From: CAYHVH01 sp964360335
Lineage (GTDB): Bacteria; Patescibacteriota; Doudnabacteria; UBA920; 2-01-FULL-46-14
Reading direction: 5' to 3'
DNA: 14,325 nt
NCBI GenBank assembly: GCA_964360335.1
Contig: CAYHVH010000020.1
Coordinates: 1 to 14,325, forward strand
In this document: one piece after another, positions 1-5,580 of the stretch
Layout: each line of letters begins with the position of its first letter
Position numbering within the stretch: the first letter of the stretch is position 1
Position numbers and translations under genes: made by a program
Notes under the pieces: model-generated
Seen by the model: only the letters and a program-made list of their open reading frames with translations
What the model was told of the DNA's origin: nothing
Database searches by the model: none

Positions 1-76
1 ATCCCTCCCACCAGGGGAGGGACAGCACAAAAACGAAAATGCCCCCCCCCTGGGGGGGGGCGGGGAGGTGGGGGGT
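1..76. repeat. GC-rich palindromic repeat inside uvrD-like gene (left arm outside window)
   Basis: Two hairpins lie next to each other. The first is TCCCTCCC (2-9) with GGGAGGGA (15-22). The second is nine C (42-50), one T, nine G (52-60). G-rich sequence follows to 75. The segment is translated in frame as part of the helicase, just upstream of its TFHS motif, where the family has no such sequence. By analogy with the other copies, the partner of the right outer arm (about 61-76) should lie before base 1. Confidence 0.7.
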
Positions 77-1970
77 AACCATGGGTACTTTTCATTCGGT
101 CTGGGCCCGGATTTTGCGCCACGAGATCGCCGGACTGAAACGCGGCTATGACCGGAACTTTGTGATTTATGATCAGGACGATTCGCAGCGCCTCCTCAAG
201 CAAATTCTGTTGGAATTGGGAATGGCCGAGCGCTTTCGGCCAAACGTCGTGGCTTATTACATCAGTGCGGCCAAGAACCGCTTGCTGGAGCCGCACCAGC
301 TGGCACTCCAAAACTCTTTTTTGGAAGAGACGGTCCAGACTGCCTATCAGGAATACCAGCGGCGTTTGCAGAGCCAGAATGCCGTGGATTTTGATGATCT
401 CCTGGGTTTGACCTGCGAGCTCCTGGCCCAGGTGCCTACAGTGCTTCGGAAATATCAGGATCGGTTTCGCTACGTCCTGGTCGACGAATACCAGGACACC
501 AACCACGCCCAGTACGTGTTTTTGCGGCTTCTGGTCAAAAAACACAAGAATTTGTTTGTGGTGGGTGACGATGCCCAGAGCATTTACGGGTTTCGGGGCG
601 CCAATCTCCAGAATATCTTGGATTTTCGAAAAGACTACCGGAAAGCCCGGGTCATCATGCTGGAACAAAATTATCGTTCCACCCAAAACATTTTGGATAC
701 GGCGGCCCAGGTTTTGAAGCTCAATACTTTTCAGTACGAAAAACGCTTGTGGACCAAAAACGAGGCGGGACAGAAGGTTCGCCTCTACGAGGCCGCTGAC
801 GAAACGGATGAGGGAGGGTTTGTACTTTCTGTCATCCTGAATCCGCCTTTGGCGGAGAAAGGATCTAGATTCTTCGGGCTTCGCCCTCAGAATGACAATA
901 GAGTTGAAGAATTAGTTTATGAAACAGAAGAAACCCCGATTTTAAATCAATTTTTTAAATTGCACAGCCGCCGCCGTAGTAGTAGCTTGCCCATTTATGG
1001 GTCGATGAATCGGCAAGCTACCGATCTGGGGGAAACCGTAATTCTTTACCGGACCCACGCCCAGAGCCGGCCGTTGGAAGAATTGCTGCTCTCCTCCGGC
1101 GTCCCTTACCAAATCGTCGGCGGGATTAAATTCTACGAGCGCCAGGAAATCAAGGATGTGCTTGCCTATCTCCGGCTCCTTCTGAATCCCCGGGACCTGG
1201 TAAGCCTGGCGCGAGTCATCAACCTTCCGGCGCGGGGCATCGGCGAGGCGAATTTCCGTTATTTAGTGCAAGGCCTGCAGAAGTTCCAGTTTAATTTCGG
1301 GCGGCTCGGGCGCAATTTGGCCGAGCTTAAGCTGCAACCCAAGGCCTTGGAGGGGGCGCGGAATTTTTTCCGGTTGTATGCCGGGGCCGGCAAAATCCCC
1401 AAACAGGAAAATCTGTTGGGGGTGATGAAGTTTTTCCTTGCCCGGTCGGGTTACCAAGAGGCGATTCGGGACGGCTCGCCCGAAGGGGAAAATCGCTGGG
1501 AAAACATCGAAGAATTATTCAACGTCGCCGCCCGCTATAAACGGTTGCCCTGGGCGGCGGGGCTGCGGGCTTTCTTGGAAGAAGCGGCGCTGATGACCGA
1601 TCTCGACGACCTCGAGGAAGAGAGCAACAAATTGACGCTCATGACTTTGCATTCCGCCAAGGGCCTGGAGTTTGAAAATGTCTTTTTGGTGGGGCTGGAG
1701 GAGGGACTCCTGCCTCACTCCCGGTCTTTGCTTTCTCCCCAGGAGCTAGCGGAAGAGATTCGGCTGGCTTATGTCGGGATGACCCGGGCGAAGCGCAATT
1801 TGTATTTAAGCTATGCGCTCCAGAGACAAACGTTTGGGGAATGGAAGAGGGCTGTGCCTTCGAGAATTATCAAAGCTATCCCGAAACGGTTGATAGAGAA
1901 AATTCCCCCTCACCCCTCCCTCTCCCTCCAGGGGAGAGGGATTGAGGGAGAGGGTGATTTTACACTTTGA
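1..1970 (+). CDS. UvrD/PcrA-type superfamily 1 DNA helicase, 5' partial, with in-frame repeat insertions
   Basis: ATP-dependent 3'-5' DNA helicase of the UvrD/PcrA/Rep family, acting in repair and replication restart. The frame is open to the window edge, so the Walker A motif and true start lie upstream and the ATG at 39 is internal, inside a repeat. Numbered from that ATG: TFHS motif 17-20, DExx box VDEYQDTN 148-155, GDDAQSIYGFRG 176-187, LEQNYRST 208-215, LYRTHAQSRPLEE from about 336, TLHSAKGLEFENVFLVGLEEGLLPH about 536-560, and LAYVGMTRAKRNLYLSYA about 577-594. Three departures from the family are visible: a repeat-coded segment just before TFHS, about 60 extra residues (268-330) between FVLSVI and the LYRT motif, and a tail PHPSLSLQGRGIEGEG coded by a GC-rich palindrome. 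All helicase motifs in view are intact, so the protein is probably functional. It ends soon after motif VI, without the longer C-terminal region of PcrA. UvrD, PcrA and Rep cannot be told apart here. Confidence 0.93.
   Translation, partial: PSHQGRDSTKTKMPPPWGGAGRWGVTMGTFHSVWARILRHEIAGLKRGYDRNFVIYDQDDSQRLLKQILLELGMAERFRPNVVAYYISAAKNRLLEPHQLALQNSFLEETVQTAYQEYQRRLQSQNAVDFDDLLGLTCELLAQVPTVLRKYQDRFRYVLVDEYQDTNHAQYVFLRLLVKKHKNLFVVGDDAQSIYGFRGANLQNILDFRKDYRKARVIMLEQNYRSTQNILDTAAQVLKLNTFQYEKRLWTKNEAGQKVRLYEAADETDEGGFVLSVILNPPLAEKGSRFFGLRPQNDNRVEELVYETEETPILNQFFKLHSRRRSSSLPIYGSMNRQATDLGETVILYRTHAQSRPLEELLLSSGVPYQIVGGIKFYERQEIKDVLAYLRLLLNPRDLVSLARVINLPARGIGEANFRYLVQGLQKFQFNFGRLGRNLAELKLQPKALEGARNFFRLYAGAGKIPKQENLLGVMKFFLARSGYQEAIRDGSPEGENRWENIEELFNVAARYKRLPWAAGLRAFLEEAALMTDLDDLEEESNKLTLMTLHSAKGLEFENVFLVGLEEGLLPHSRSLLSPQELAEEIRLAYVGMTRAKRNLYLSYALQRQTFGEWKRAVPSRIIKAIPKRLIEKIPPHPSLSLQGRGIEGEGDFTL
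830..897. repeat. Palindromic repeat with GTCATCCTGA-type ends, in frame in the helicase gene
   Basis: The outer arms TGTCATCCTGA (830-840) and TCAGAATGACA (887-897) are near-perfect inverted repeats. They enclose two hairpins, TCCGCC/GGCGGA (842-856) and GGGC/GCCC (876-886), with ATCTAGAT (863-870) between them. The ends resemble the GTCATTCTGA-type dispersed palindromes seen in many bacterial genomes (recognised from memory, not searched). It adds LNPPLAEKGSRFFGLRPQND to the protein. Confidence 0.85.
983..1020. repeat. Small cloverleaf-like palindrome in the helicase gene
   Basis: The outer arms TAGCTTGCC (983-991) and GGCAAGCTA (1012-1020) enclose two mini-hairpins, CCAT-TT-ATGG and CGAT-GA-ATCG. 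The segment lies in the same family-atypical stretch of the helicase as the repeat at 830-897. It is translated without a stop, within LPIYGSMNRQA. The sequence between the two repeats (898-982) is also not recognisable as UvrD family sequence. Confidence 0.75.
1904..1956. repeat. GC-rich palindromic repeat forming the C-terminus of the helicase gene
   Basis: The inner hairpin is CCCTCTCCC (1918-1926) with GGGGAGAGGG (1931-1940). The outer arms are CACCCCTCCC (from 1911) and GGGAGAGGGTG (to 1956). The gene reads through the element and stops at TGA 1968-1970, so the last ~20 residues are repeat-coded. The inner core resembles the copies at 3864-3927 and 4033-4079. Confidence 0.85.
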
Positions 1971-1987
1971 TATTTAATTTTTGATTT

Positions 1988-2956
1988 GTGAGAAAAGCAC
2001 TGTTAATTGTTTTGGTATTTGGAATAGCCCTTGGACTGTTATTACGGGATTTGCTACCCAAAACGCCGGCCGCCGCCAAGGTTGTAACGATTCAGAGCCG
2101 CAATTTGACTTTTCAAATTGAAACCACCGCGAAGACTGTGTATGAGCTTCTGGCGGAACAGGGGTTTGCGGAAACCGTCATCCAGAGCTCCGAAGGGGCG
2201 AAGGATCTCCGAGATTCTTCGGTCGCTTTGCTCCCTCTGAATGACGAGGTGCGACACGGTCAGACTATTGAAATTAGGAAACCCGTGGACGTGACTCTTC
2301 TTGACGGGGGAGAGGAACCGCGCTCTTTGAAAACGCAGGCCGTCACGATCGGCGATTTGCTCGCCGAACAAAAACTGGCGCTCGCACCCACTGACCGGGT
2401 AACCCCAACCCTATCGAGCTTTTTAGGGGAGGGGATGAAAATTAACATTGACCGGATTGTGGATTTGGAGGTAACAGAGCTCAACGAAATTCCCTACTCT
2501 ATCGGTCTGGAGTATGACCCCGAAACTTTGTACGGTCGGGAAGCGGTCCTCGTTCCCGGCAAACTTGGCCAAAAACAGCAGAGCTTTTTGATAACCTACA
2601 AAAACGGAGTGGAGGTCAAACGCAAACTTTTGCGGGAAAAAATCCTCGAGGCGCCTTCGGCGGAAGTGCGTAAATTTGGCACCAAAATCGAGGTCGAGGA
2701 AGTCCGGGAGGGACGGGCGAGCTGGTACGCTTATAAAAAATGCATGTGCGCCGCTCATCCGTTTTATGATAAAGGCCGGTATGTCCGCGTCACGAGTCTA
2801 AATTCGGGAAAGACGATTATCGTGAGGATCAATGATCGGGGCCCGGATTTGAGCGTGCATCCGGAGCGGGTAATTGACCTCGATTCGGTGGCGTTCAAAG
2901 AATTGGCCCCTTTGGGGGCCGGCACGATTGCCGTGGAAGTGGAACTATTGCGATGA
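1988..2956 (+). CDS. DUF348-G5-RlpA-like double-psi beta-barrel cell-wall protein
   Basis: Predicted secreted or membrane-anchored wall protein of 322 residues. An N-terminal hydrophobic segment (about 4-19) is followed by two DUF348 ubiquitin-like repeats (about 32-98 and 99-155), a G5 domain (about 158-233) and a C-terminal double-psi beta-barrel of RlpA type (241-322) with ASWYA, VRINDRGPD (280-287) and VIDLD. DUF348-G5 modules are known from YabE and Rpf-type wall enzymes, and RlpA is a lytic transglycosylase in Pseudomonas. The DRGP aspartate (D283) is present. The segment that usually carries the second acidic residue reads KKCMCAAHPFYDKG, with two Cys and no obvious Glu, so catalysis is uncertain. 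The start is GTG at 1988, chosen because it opens directly into the hydrophobic segment; no ribosome binding site is seen. It begins 17 bases after the helicase stop, so co-transcription is plausible. Confidence 0.87.
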   Translation: MRKALLIVLVFGIALGLLLRDLLPKTPAAAKVVTIQSRNLTFQIETTAKTVYELLAEQGFAETVIQSSEGAKDLRDSSVALLPLNDEVRHGQTIEIRKPVDVTLLDGGEEPRSLKTQAVTIGDLLAEQKLALAPTDRVTPTLSSFLGEGMKINIDRIVDLEVTELNEIPYSIGLEYDPETLYGREAVLVPGKLGQKQQSFLITYKNGVEVKRKLLREKILEAPSAEVRKFGTKIEVEEVREGRASWYAYKKCMCAAHPFYDKGRYVRVTSLNSGKTIIVRINDRGPDLSVHPERVIDLDSVAFKELAPLGAGTIAVEVELLR

Positions 2957-2961
2957 GCGTA

Positions 2962-3048
2962 ATACCAATATACCAATGCATGCGAATGATACCAATAAAT
3001 ACTAATTCGTATCTATTCGTATCATTAGTACCATTTGTATATTGGTAT
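2962..3048. repeat. Gene-less inverted octamer element (empty or MITE-like form of the GxxExxY element)
   Basis: The left half holds five ATRCNAAT octamers starting at 2962, 2970, 2980, 2989 and 2999 (spacers 0, 2, 1, 2). The right half holds five complementary ATTNGTAT octamers at 3005, 3015, 3024, 3033 and 3041 (spacers 2, 1, 1, 0). The central octamers overlap by two bases. The halves match the two flanks of the GxxExxY gene at 13046-13090 and 13500-13543, with the same spacing. It fills the gap between the wall-protein stop and rsmA and ends 8 bases before the rsmA ATG. No target-site duplication is obvious. Confidence 0.9.
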
Positions 3049-3056
3049 CATAATCT

Positions 3057-4070
3057 ATGACAGTCAATGAATTAAAATCCCTTTTGGCGCGGTTTCACAT
3101 CAAGCCTGACAAACGTCTCGGCCAAAATTTTTTGCTGTCCGAGGGCGTCTTGGATAAAATCGTGGCCGCCGCAGCCTTGACTAAACAGGACCGAGTTTTG
3201 GAAATCGGGCCGGGTTTGGGGATTTTGACAAAGCGCCTGGCCCAGGAGGCAGGGGAGGTGATGGCAATTGAGAAGGACCGAAAACTAGCACGCGCCTTGA
3301 ACAAAATTTTCAAGAATTACAAAAATATCAAAATCATTCAGGGCGATGCGTTGTTTTTTAATCCTACTGTCTACGGTCTACAGTCTACTAACTACAAACT
3401 CGTCGCCAACATCCCTTATTATCTTACCGGCCAGATTTTGCAGAAGTTTTTATCTCCGACCTCTCTCCCAACCTCTCTCCATCGCCTGGAGAGAGGAGCT
3501 CCCTCCCCAGGAGATGGGGAGGGATTAAGGGAGAGGTCGTGGCCTCGGCCGTCACTTATGGTTTTGCTTCTCCAGAAAGAAGTGGCGGAACGGATTACGG
3601 CAAAGCCGGGGCAGATGTCAATCCTTGCCGTATCCGTACAATTTTACGCCGATCCCGAAATCGTGGCAGTCGTGCCGAAAGAAAATTTTTACCCTCCGCC
3701 GGAAGTGGATTCGGCAATCGTGAAAATCACCCCCCTTTCCTCCCCCCTTGCCAAGGGGGGAAAGAGGGGGGTGAGATTGGATGTGGACGAAACAAAATTT
3801 TTTCAGCTGGTCAAAATTGGTTTCCAGAGCAAGCGCAAGCAGTTGCACAACAATCTGCGCGCACTCCCCCTCACCCTTCCCTCTCCCGCCAGGGGAGAGG
3901 GTGGCCGGAGGCCAGGTGAGGGGCGAGATTACAAACAACTTCTCCAAGACCTCGGCCTAAATCCCCTTGCCCGCGCCCAGGATTTGTCGCTTCCCGACTG
4001 GGGAAAGTTGTATGAAAGACTCTTTGAGCCCGCTTCACCCCTCCCTCTCCATCGCCTGGAGAGGGATTAA
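3057..4070 (+). CDS. rsmA: 16S rRNA (adenine(1518)-N(6)/adenine(1519)-N(6))-dimethyltransferase RsmA (KsgA), with four repeat-coded insertions
   Basis: Dimethylates two adjacent adenines in the 3'-terminal helix of 16S rRNA using S-adenosylmethionine, late in small-subunit assembly. Visible motifs: KRLGQNFL (19-26), SAM-binding VLEIGPGLGILT (47-58), IEKD (71-74), GDAL (96-99), catalytic NIPYYLTG (118-125), and FYPPPEVDSAIV (211-222) followed by the family GFQSKRKQLHNNL block (255-267). The length is 337 against about 270 in typical members. The excess is explained by repeat-coded segments at about 134-161, 226-240, 269-291 and the tail 326-337, all in places expected to be loops or ends. A heptamer repeat also codes VYGLQSTN (105-112). 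The ATG at 3057 fits the family N-terminus. No Shine-Dalgarno sequence is seen; the octamer palindrome occupies that space. The catalytic core is intact, so activity is likely. Confidence 0.96.
   Translation: MTVNELKSLLARFHIKPDKRLGQNFLLSEGVLDKIVAAAALTKQDRVLEIGPGLGILTKRLAQEAGEVMAIEKDRKLARALNKIFKNYKNIKIIQGDALFFNPTVYGLQSTNYKLVANIPYYLTGQILQKFLSPTSLPTSLHRLERGAPSPGDGEGLRERSWPRPSLMVLLLQKEVAERITAKPGQMSILAVSVQFYADPEIVAVVPKENFYPPPEVDSAIVKITPLSSPLAKGGKRGVRLDVDETKFFQLVKIGFQSKRKQLHNNLRALPLTLPSPARGEGGRRPGEGRDYKQLLQDLGLNPLARAQDLSLPDWGKLYERLFEPASPLPLHRLERD
3369..3395. repeat. Heptamer tandem repeat GTCTACN in rsmA
   Basis: GTCTAC occurs at 3369, 3376 and 3383, exactly seven bases apart, followed by a degenerate unit AACTAC at 3390. 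The stretch codes VYGLQSTN in a loop just before the conserved YKLVANIPYY block, where RsmA length varies. Confidence 0.7.
3458..3538. repeat. 81-bp three-way-junction palindrome inserted in rsmA
   Basis: The outer arms GACCTCTCTCCCAA (3458-3471) and TTAAGGGAGAGGTC (3525-3538) pair with one mismatch. Inside are two perfect 10-bp hairpins: CCTCTCTCCA/TGGAGAGAGG (3472-3496) and TCCCTCCCCA/TGGGGAGGGA (3500-3524). The length of 81 bp is 27 codons, so the frame is kept. It adds roughly residues 134-161, between the helix after NIPYY and the LLQKEVAERI helix. Confidence 0.92.
3728..3773. repeat. GC-rich hairpin repeat inserted in rsmA
   Basis: The outer arms CACCCCCCTTTCC (3728-3740) and GGAAAGAGGGGGGTG (3759-3773) pair with one bulge. 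The inner hairpin is CCCCCCTTG (3742-3750) with CAAGGGGGG (3752-3760). It codes TPLSSPLAKGGKRGV directly after the conserved VDSAIVKI strand. Confidence 0.88.
3864..3927. repeat. GC-rich three-way-junction palindrome inserted in rsmA
   Basis: The outer arms CTCCCCCTCACC (3864-3875) and GGTGAGGGGCGAG (3915-3927) pair with one bulged base. Inside are CCCTCTCCC/GGGGAGAGGG (3879-3901) and GGCC-GGA-GGCC (3903-3913). It codes about residues 269-291, right after the conserved KQLHNNL motif. Confidence 0.88.
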
Positions 4071-4079
4071 GGCAGAGGT
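4033..4079. repeat. GC-rich palindromic repeat overlapping the rsmA stop
   Basis: The inner hairpin is CCCTCTCCA (4043-4051) with TGGAGAGGG (4057-4065). Weaker outer pairing involves the CACC near 4036 and the GGTG ending the element. The rsmA stop TAA (4068-4070) lies inside the element, so the native 3' end has been replaced or extended by the repeat. Confidence 0.82.
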
Positions 4080-4083
4080 GTGT

Positions 4084-4113
4084 TTGACACAAGGTCGGCT
4101 TTTATGATATAAT
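4084..4113 (+). promoter_or_regulatory. Sigma-70-type promoter with extended -10
   Basis: A perfect -35 TTGACA (4084-4089), an 18-base spacer and a perfect -10 TATAAT (4108-4113) are preceded by TGA, giving an extended -10 (TGnTATAAT). Transcription would start near 4120, about 60 bases before the ATG at 4180. It is the clearest promoter in the window and sits at the head of the five-gene envelope locus. Confidence 0.9.
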
Positions 4114-4179
4114 AGTTTTAGAAAATCAAGGTTCAGCAGAAACCAAAAGTAAAACAAAAAAACAAGTAAATAAGCCCAA

Positions 4180-5145
4180 ATGGGGTCTCTGACAAGTGAT
4201 TTGTTAGACAGGCGGCGGTTTTTCGACCGCACTCGGAAATTTTTGTTGCCGGCAGCGATCTTTTTCGTGGCGGGCGGAAGTATAGCCGCCGCTTTTTATT
4301 TTTCGGGCAAAAAACAAGTAAGTAACTCCTCCGGGCAAGTGGCCGGAGCCGAAAAACGAGTCCTGCCTGCGGAGTGGCTTTTGAAGTATTTTGGCACCGC
4401 GGCCGAAAATGACCCGAAGGTCGGCGGAGTACTGGGCGATCCGGACGAGGATTTGTTGACCAACCAGAAGGAGTATTTGTTCGGGACCAATCCCGCGGTA
4501 GCGGACACGGACGGTGACGGCGTGATGGACAGTTTCGAAGTGGCGTTTGGCCAAAACCCCAACGGTCCGGGAAGTTTAGAGCCCACGGCGGACTATGAGG
4601 AGCAGGTTAAAGAATTTATCGCCTCCCGCCCGGAATACCAAGATTTTACGGAAGAAAAAATCGTTGAGCAGTTCAGTAATTTATTACAACCAGATCGAGC
4701 GATGGTTATGGATTTTCCTCAAGACGGGGAGTTAGTAATTATCGAGCAAAATGACATTGGAGCTTTTGAGCAATACTTCAGCGAAACGGAAAGTTTGATG
4801 GCGGCGGATGAAGGAGAAATCAATAATGTGGCCGGCAACTTATTTGCCTTGAGCGATGAACAGTTAAACTTCTACCTCAACAAGCTTAATACCACTATTG
4901 ACCTTCTCAAGAAAGTTCCCGTCCCTTCCCAGCTTCTCAATATCCATCGCTTAAAAATTGCGGGTCTGCGCGCTGGGACACGAATGTTCGAGTTGGTGCG
5001 AGACGATTATCGGCCGGAGGGTACGGGTCAACAGCTTTGGGCCGATTTATTTTACCAGACGGTGATAGCGCAAAATGCCGGTTTGCTAGAGGTTGAAGCC
5101 TGGCGGCAAATCGGCTTAACCCTCAAAGATGCCGGCGGATTGTGA
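4180..5145 (+). CDS. Membrane-anchored protein with calcium-loop (thrombospondin type 3/dockerin-like) repeats
   Basis: Protein of 321 residues. A basic N-terminus is followed by one transmembrane segment (about 21-42). The rest should lie outside the membrane. Residues 87-98 (DPDEDLLTNQKE) and 109-120 (DTDGDGVMDSFE) are two acidic DxDxD loops of the type that bind calcium in thrombospondin type 3 and dockerin-like repeats, separated by the usual FGTNP linker. After about residue 135 the sequence looks mostly helical and matches no domain I recognise. It is the first gene after the strong promoter, which suggests a structural or adhesive part of the envelope complex coded downstream. The start ATG at 4180 is supported by the immediate membrane segment. 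No Shine-Dalgarno sequence is visible. Confidence 0.8.
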   Translation: MGSLTSDLLDRRRFFDRTRKFLLPAAIFFVAGGSIAAAFYFSGKKQVSNSSGQVAGAEKRVLPAEWLLKYFGTAAENDPKVGGVLGDPDEDLLTNQKEYLFGTNPAVADTDGDGVMDSFEVAFGQNPNGPGSLEPTADYEEQVKEFIASRPEYQDFTEEKIVEQFSNLLQPDRAMVMDFPQDGELVIIEQNDIGAFEQYFSETESLMAADEGEINNVAGNLFALSDEQLNFYLNKLNTTIDLLKKVPVPSQLLNIHRLKIAGLRAGTRMFELVRDDYRPEGTGQQLWADLFYQTVIAQNAGLLEVEAWRQIGLTLKDAGGL

Positions 5146-5152
5146 TTCCCCC

Positions 5153-5566
5153 ATGATTTCCTCCAGAAACAAAAAAACTAAATTTATTTTCCGCACGAGT
5201 GTCGTATTGATTCTTCTTGCGGCCTCCTTATTTATCGGCCCGGGACAAGCTGTTGCTCTAATCAGTACCGGTACTCCCTGTCCGCCTACCCTCCCCCCTC
5301 CCTTATCCTGTTTCGGCGGTCCGATTCTGCAAATTATCCCCCCCCATTTTTCTATTATATTTCCTAATCCGCTGGATTGTTATGGCCCGGCCTACGTAAT
5401 CGGTCCGCCGAAGCCAGGGACATTCGCAGTTATCGGCGGGATTTCCCGCGTGTACAAATATCTCAACCTGAGGTATGGGGCCAATGTTTTAGGAATCGCC
5501 TTGCCAGCCTTTCCTTTCATCTGCGGGACTGCCAGTATTGTTTTGAAAATCGGGACCAGTTTATAG
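5153..5566 (+). CDS. Small secreted Cys- and Pro-rich hypothetical protein
   Basis: Protein of 137 residues with a basic start (MISSRNKKTK) and a hydrophobic signal or anchor segment (about 12-35) ending at GPGQAVALI. The mature part has four spaced cysteines (in TPCPP, LSCFGG, LDCYG and FICGT), which could form two disulfides outside the cell, and is rich in Pro and Gly. The ATG at 5153 is preferred over the in-frame ATG at 5129 because the latter lies inside the previous gene and adds eight residues before the signal. Function is not recognised. Its place, 7 bases after the calcium-loop gene and 14 bases before the Ig-like protein gene, suggests co-expression and a shared envelope structure; a pilin-like or surface role is only a guess. 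Confidence 0.75.
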   Translation: MISSRNKKTKFIFRTSVVLILLAASLFIGPGQAVALISTGTPCPPTLPPPLSCFGGPILQIIPPHFSIIFPNPLDCYGPAYVIGPPKPGTFAVIGGISRVYKYLNLRYGANVLGIALPAFPFICGTASIVLKIGTSL

Positions 5567-5580
5567 ACTTTGAGATATTT

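Noticed and set aside
2962..3048. CRISPR array or origin iterons
   Set aside because: Units are octamers without spacers of constant long length, arranged as an inverted pair; no Cas genes. Iteron use cannot be excluded but no replication gene is near.
3539..3919. 126-residue reading frame inside rsmA on the + strand
   Set aside because: It overlaps conserved RsmA motifs in another frame, and its low-complexity parts are repeat-coded; no family features.
3618..4092. Minus-strand reading frames across rsmA rich in LSPGGRGKGEG-type peptides
   Set aside because: Such peptides arise from reading GC-rich palindromes on the other strand; no start signal or family support.
5377..5580. Upstream extension of the Ig-like protein by 68 residues
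   Set aside because: It overlaps the Cys-rich gene in another frame, has no signal sequence and looks like a frame-shadow; the ATG at 5581 gives a clean signal segment.
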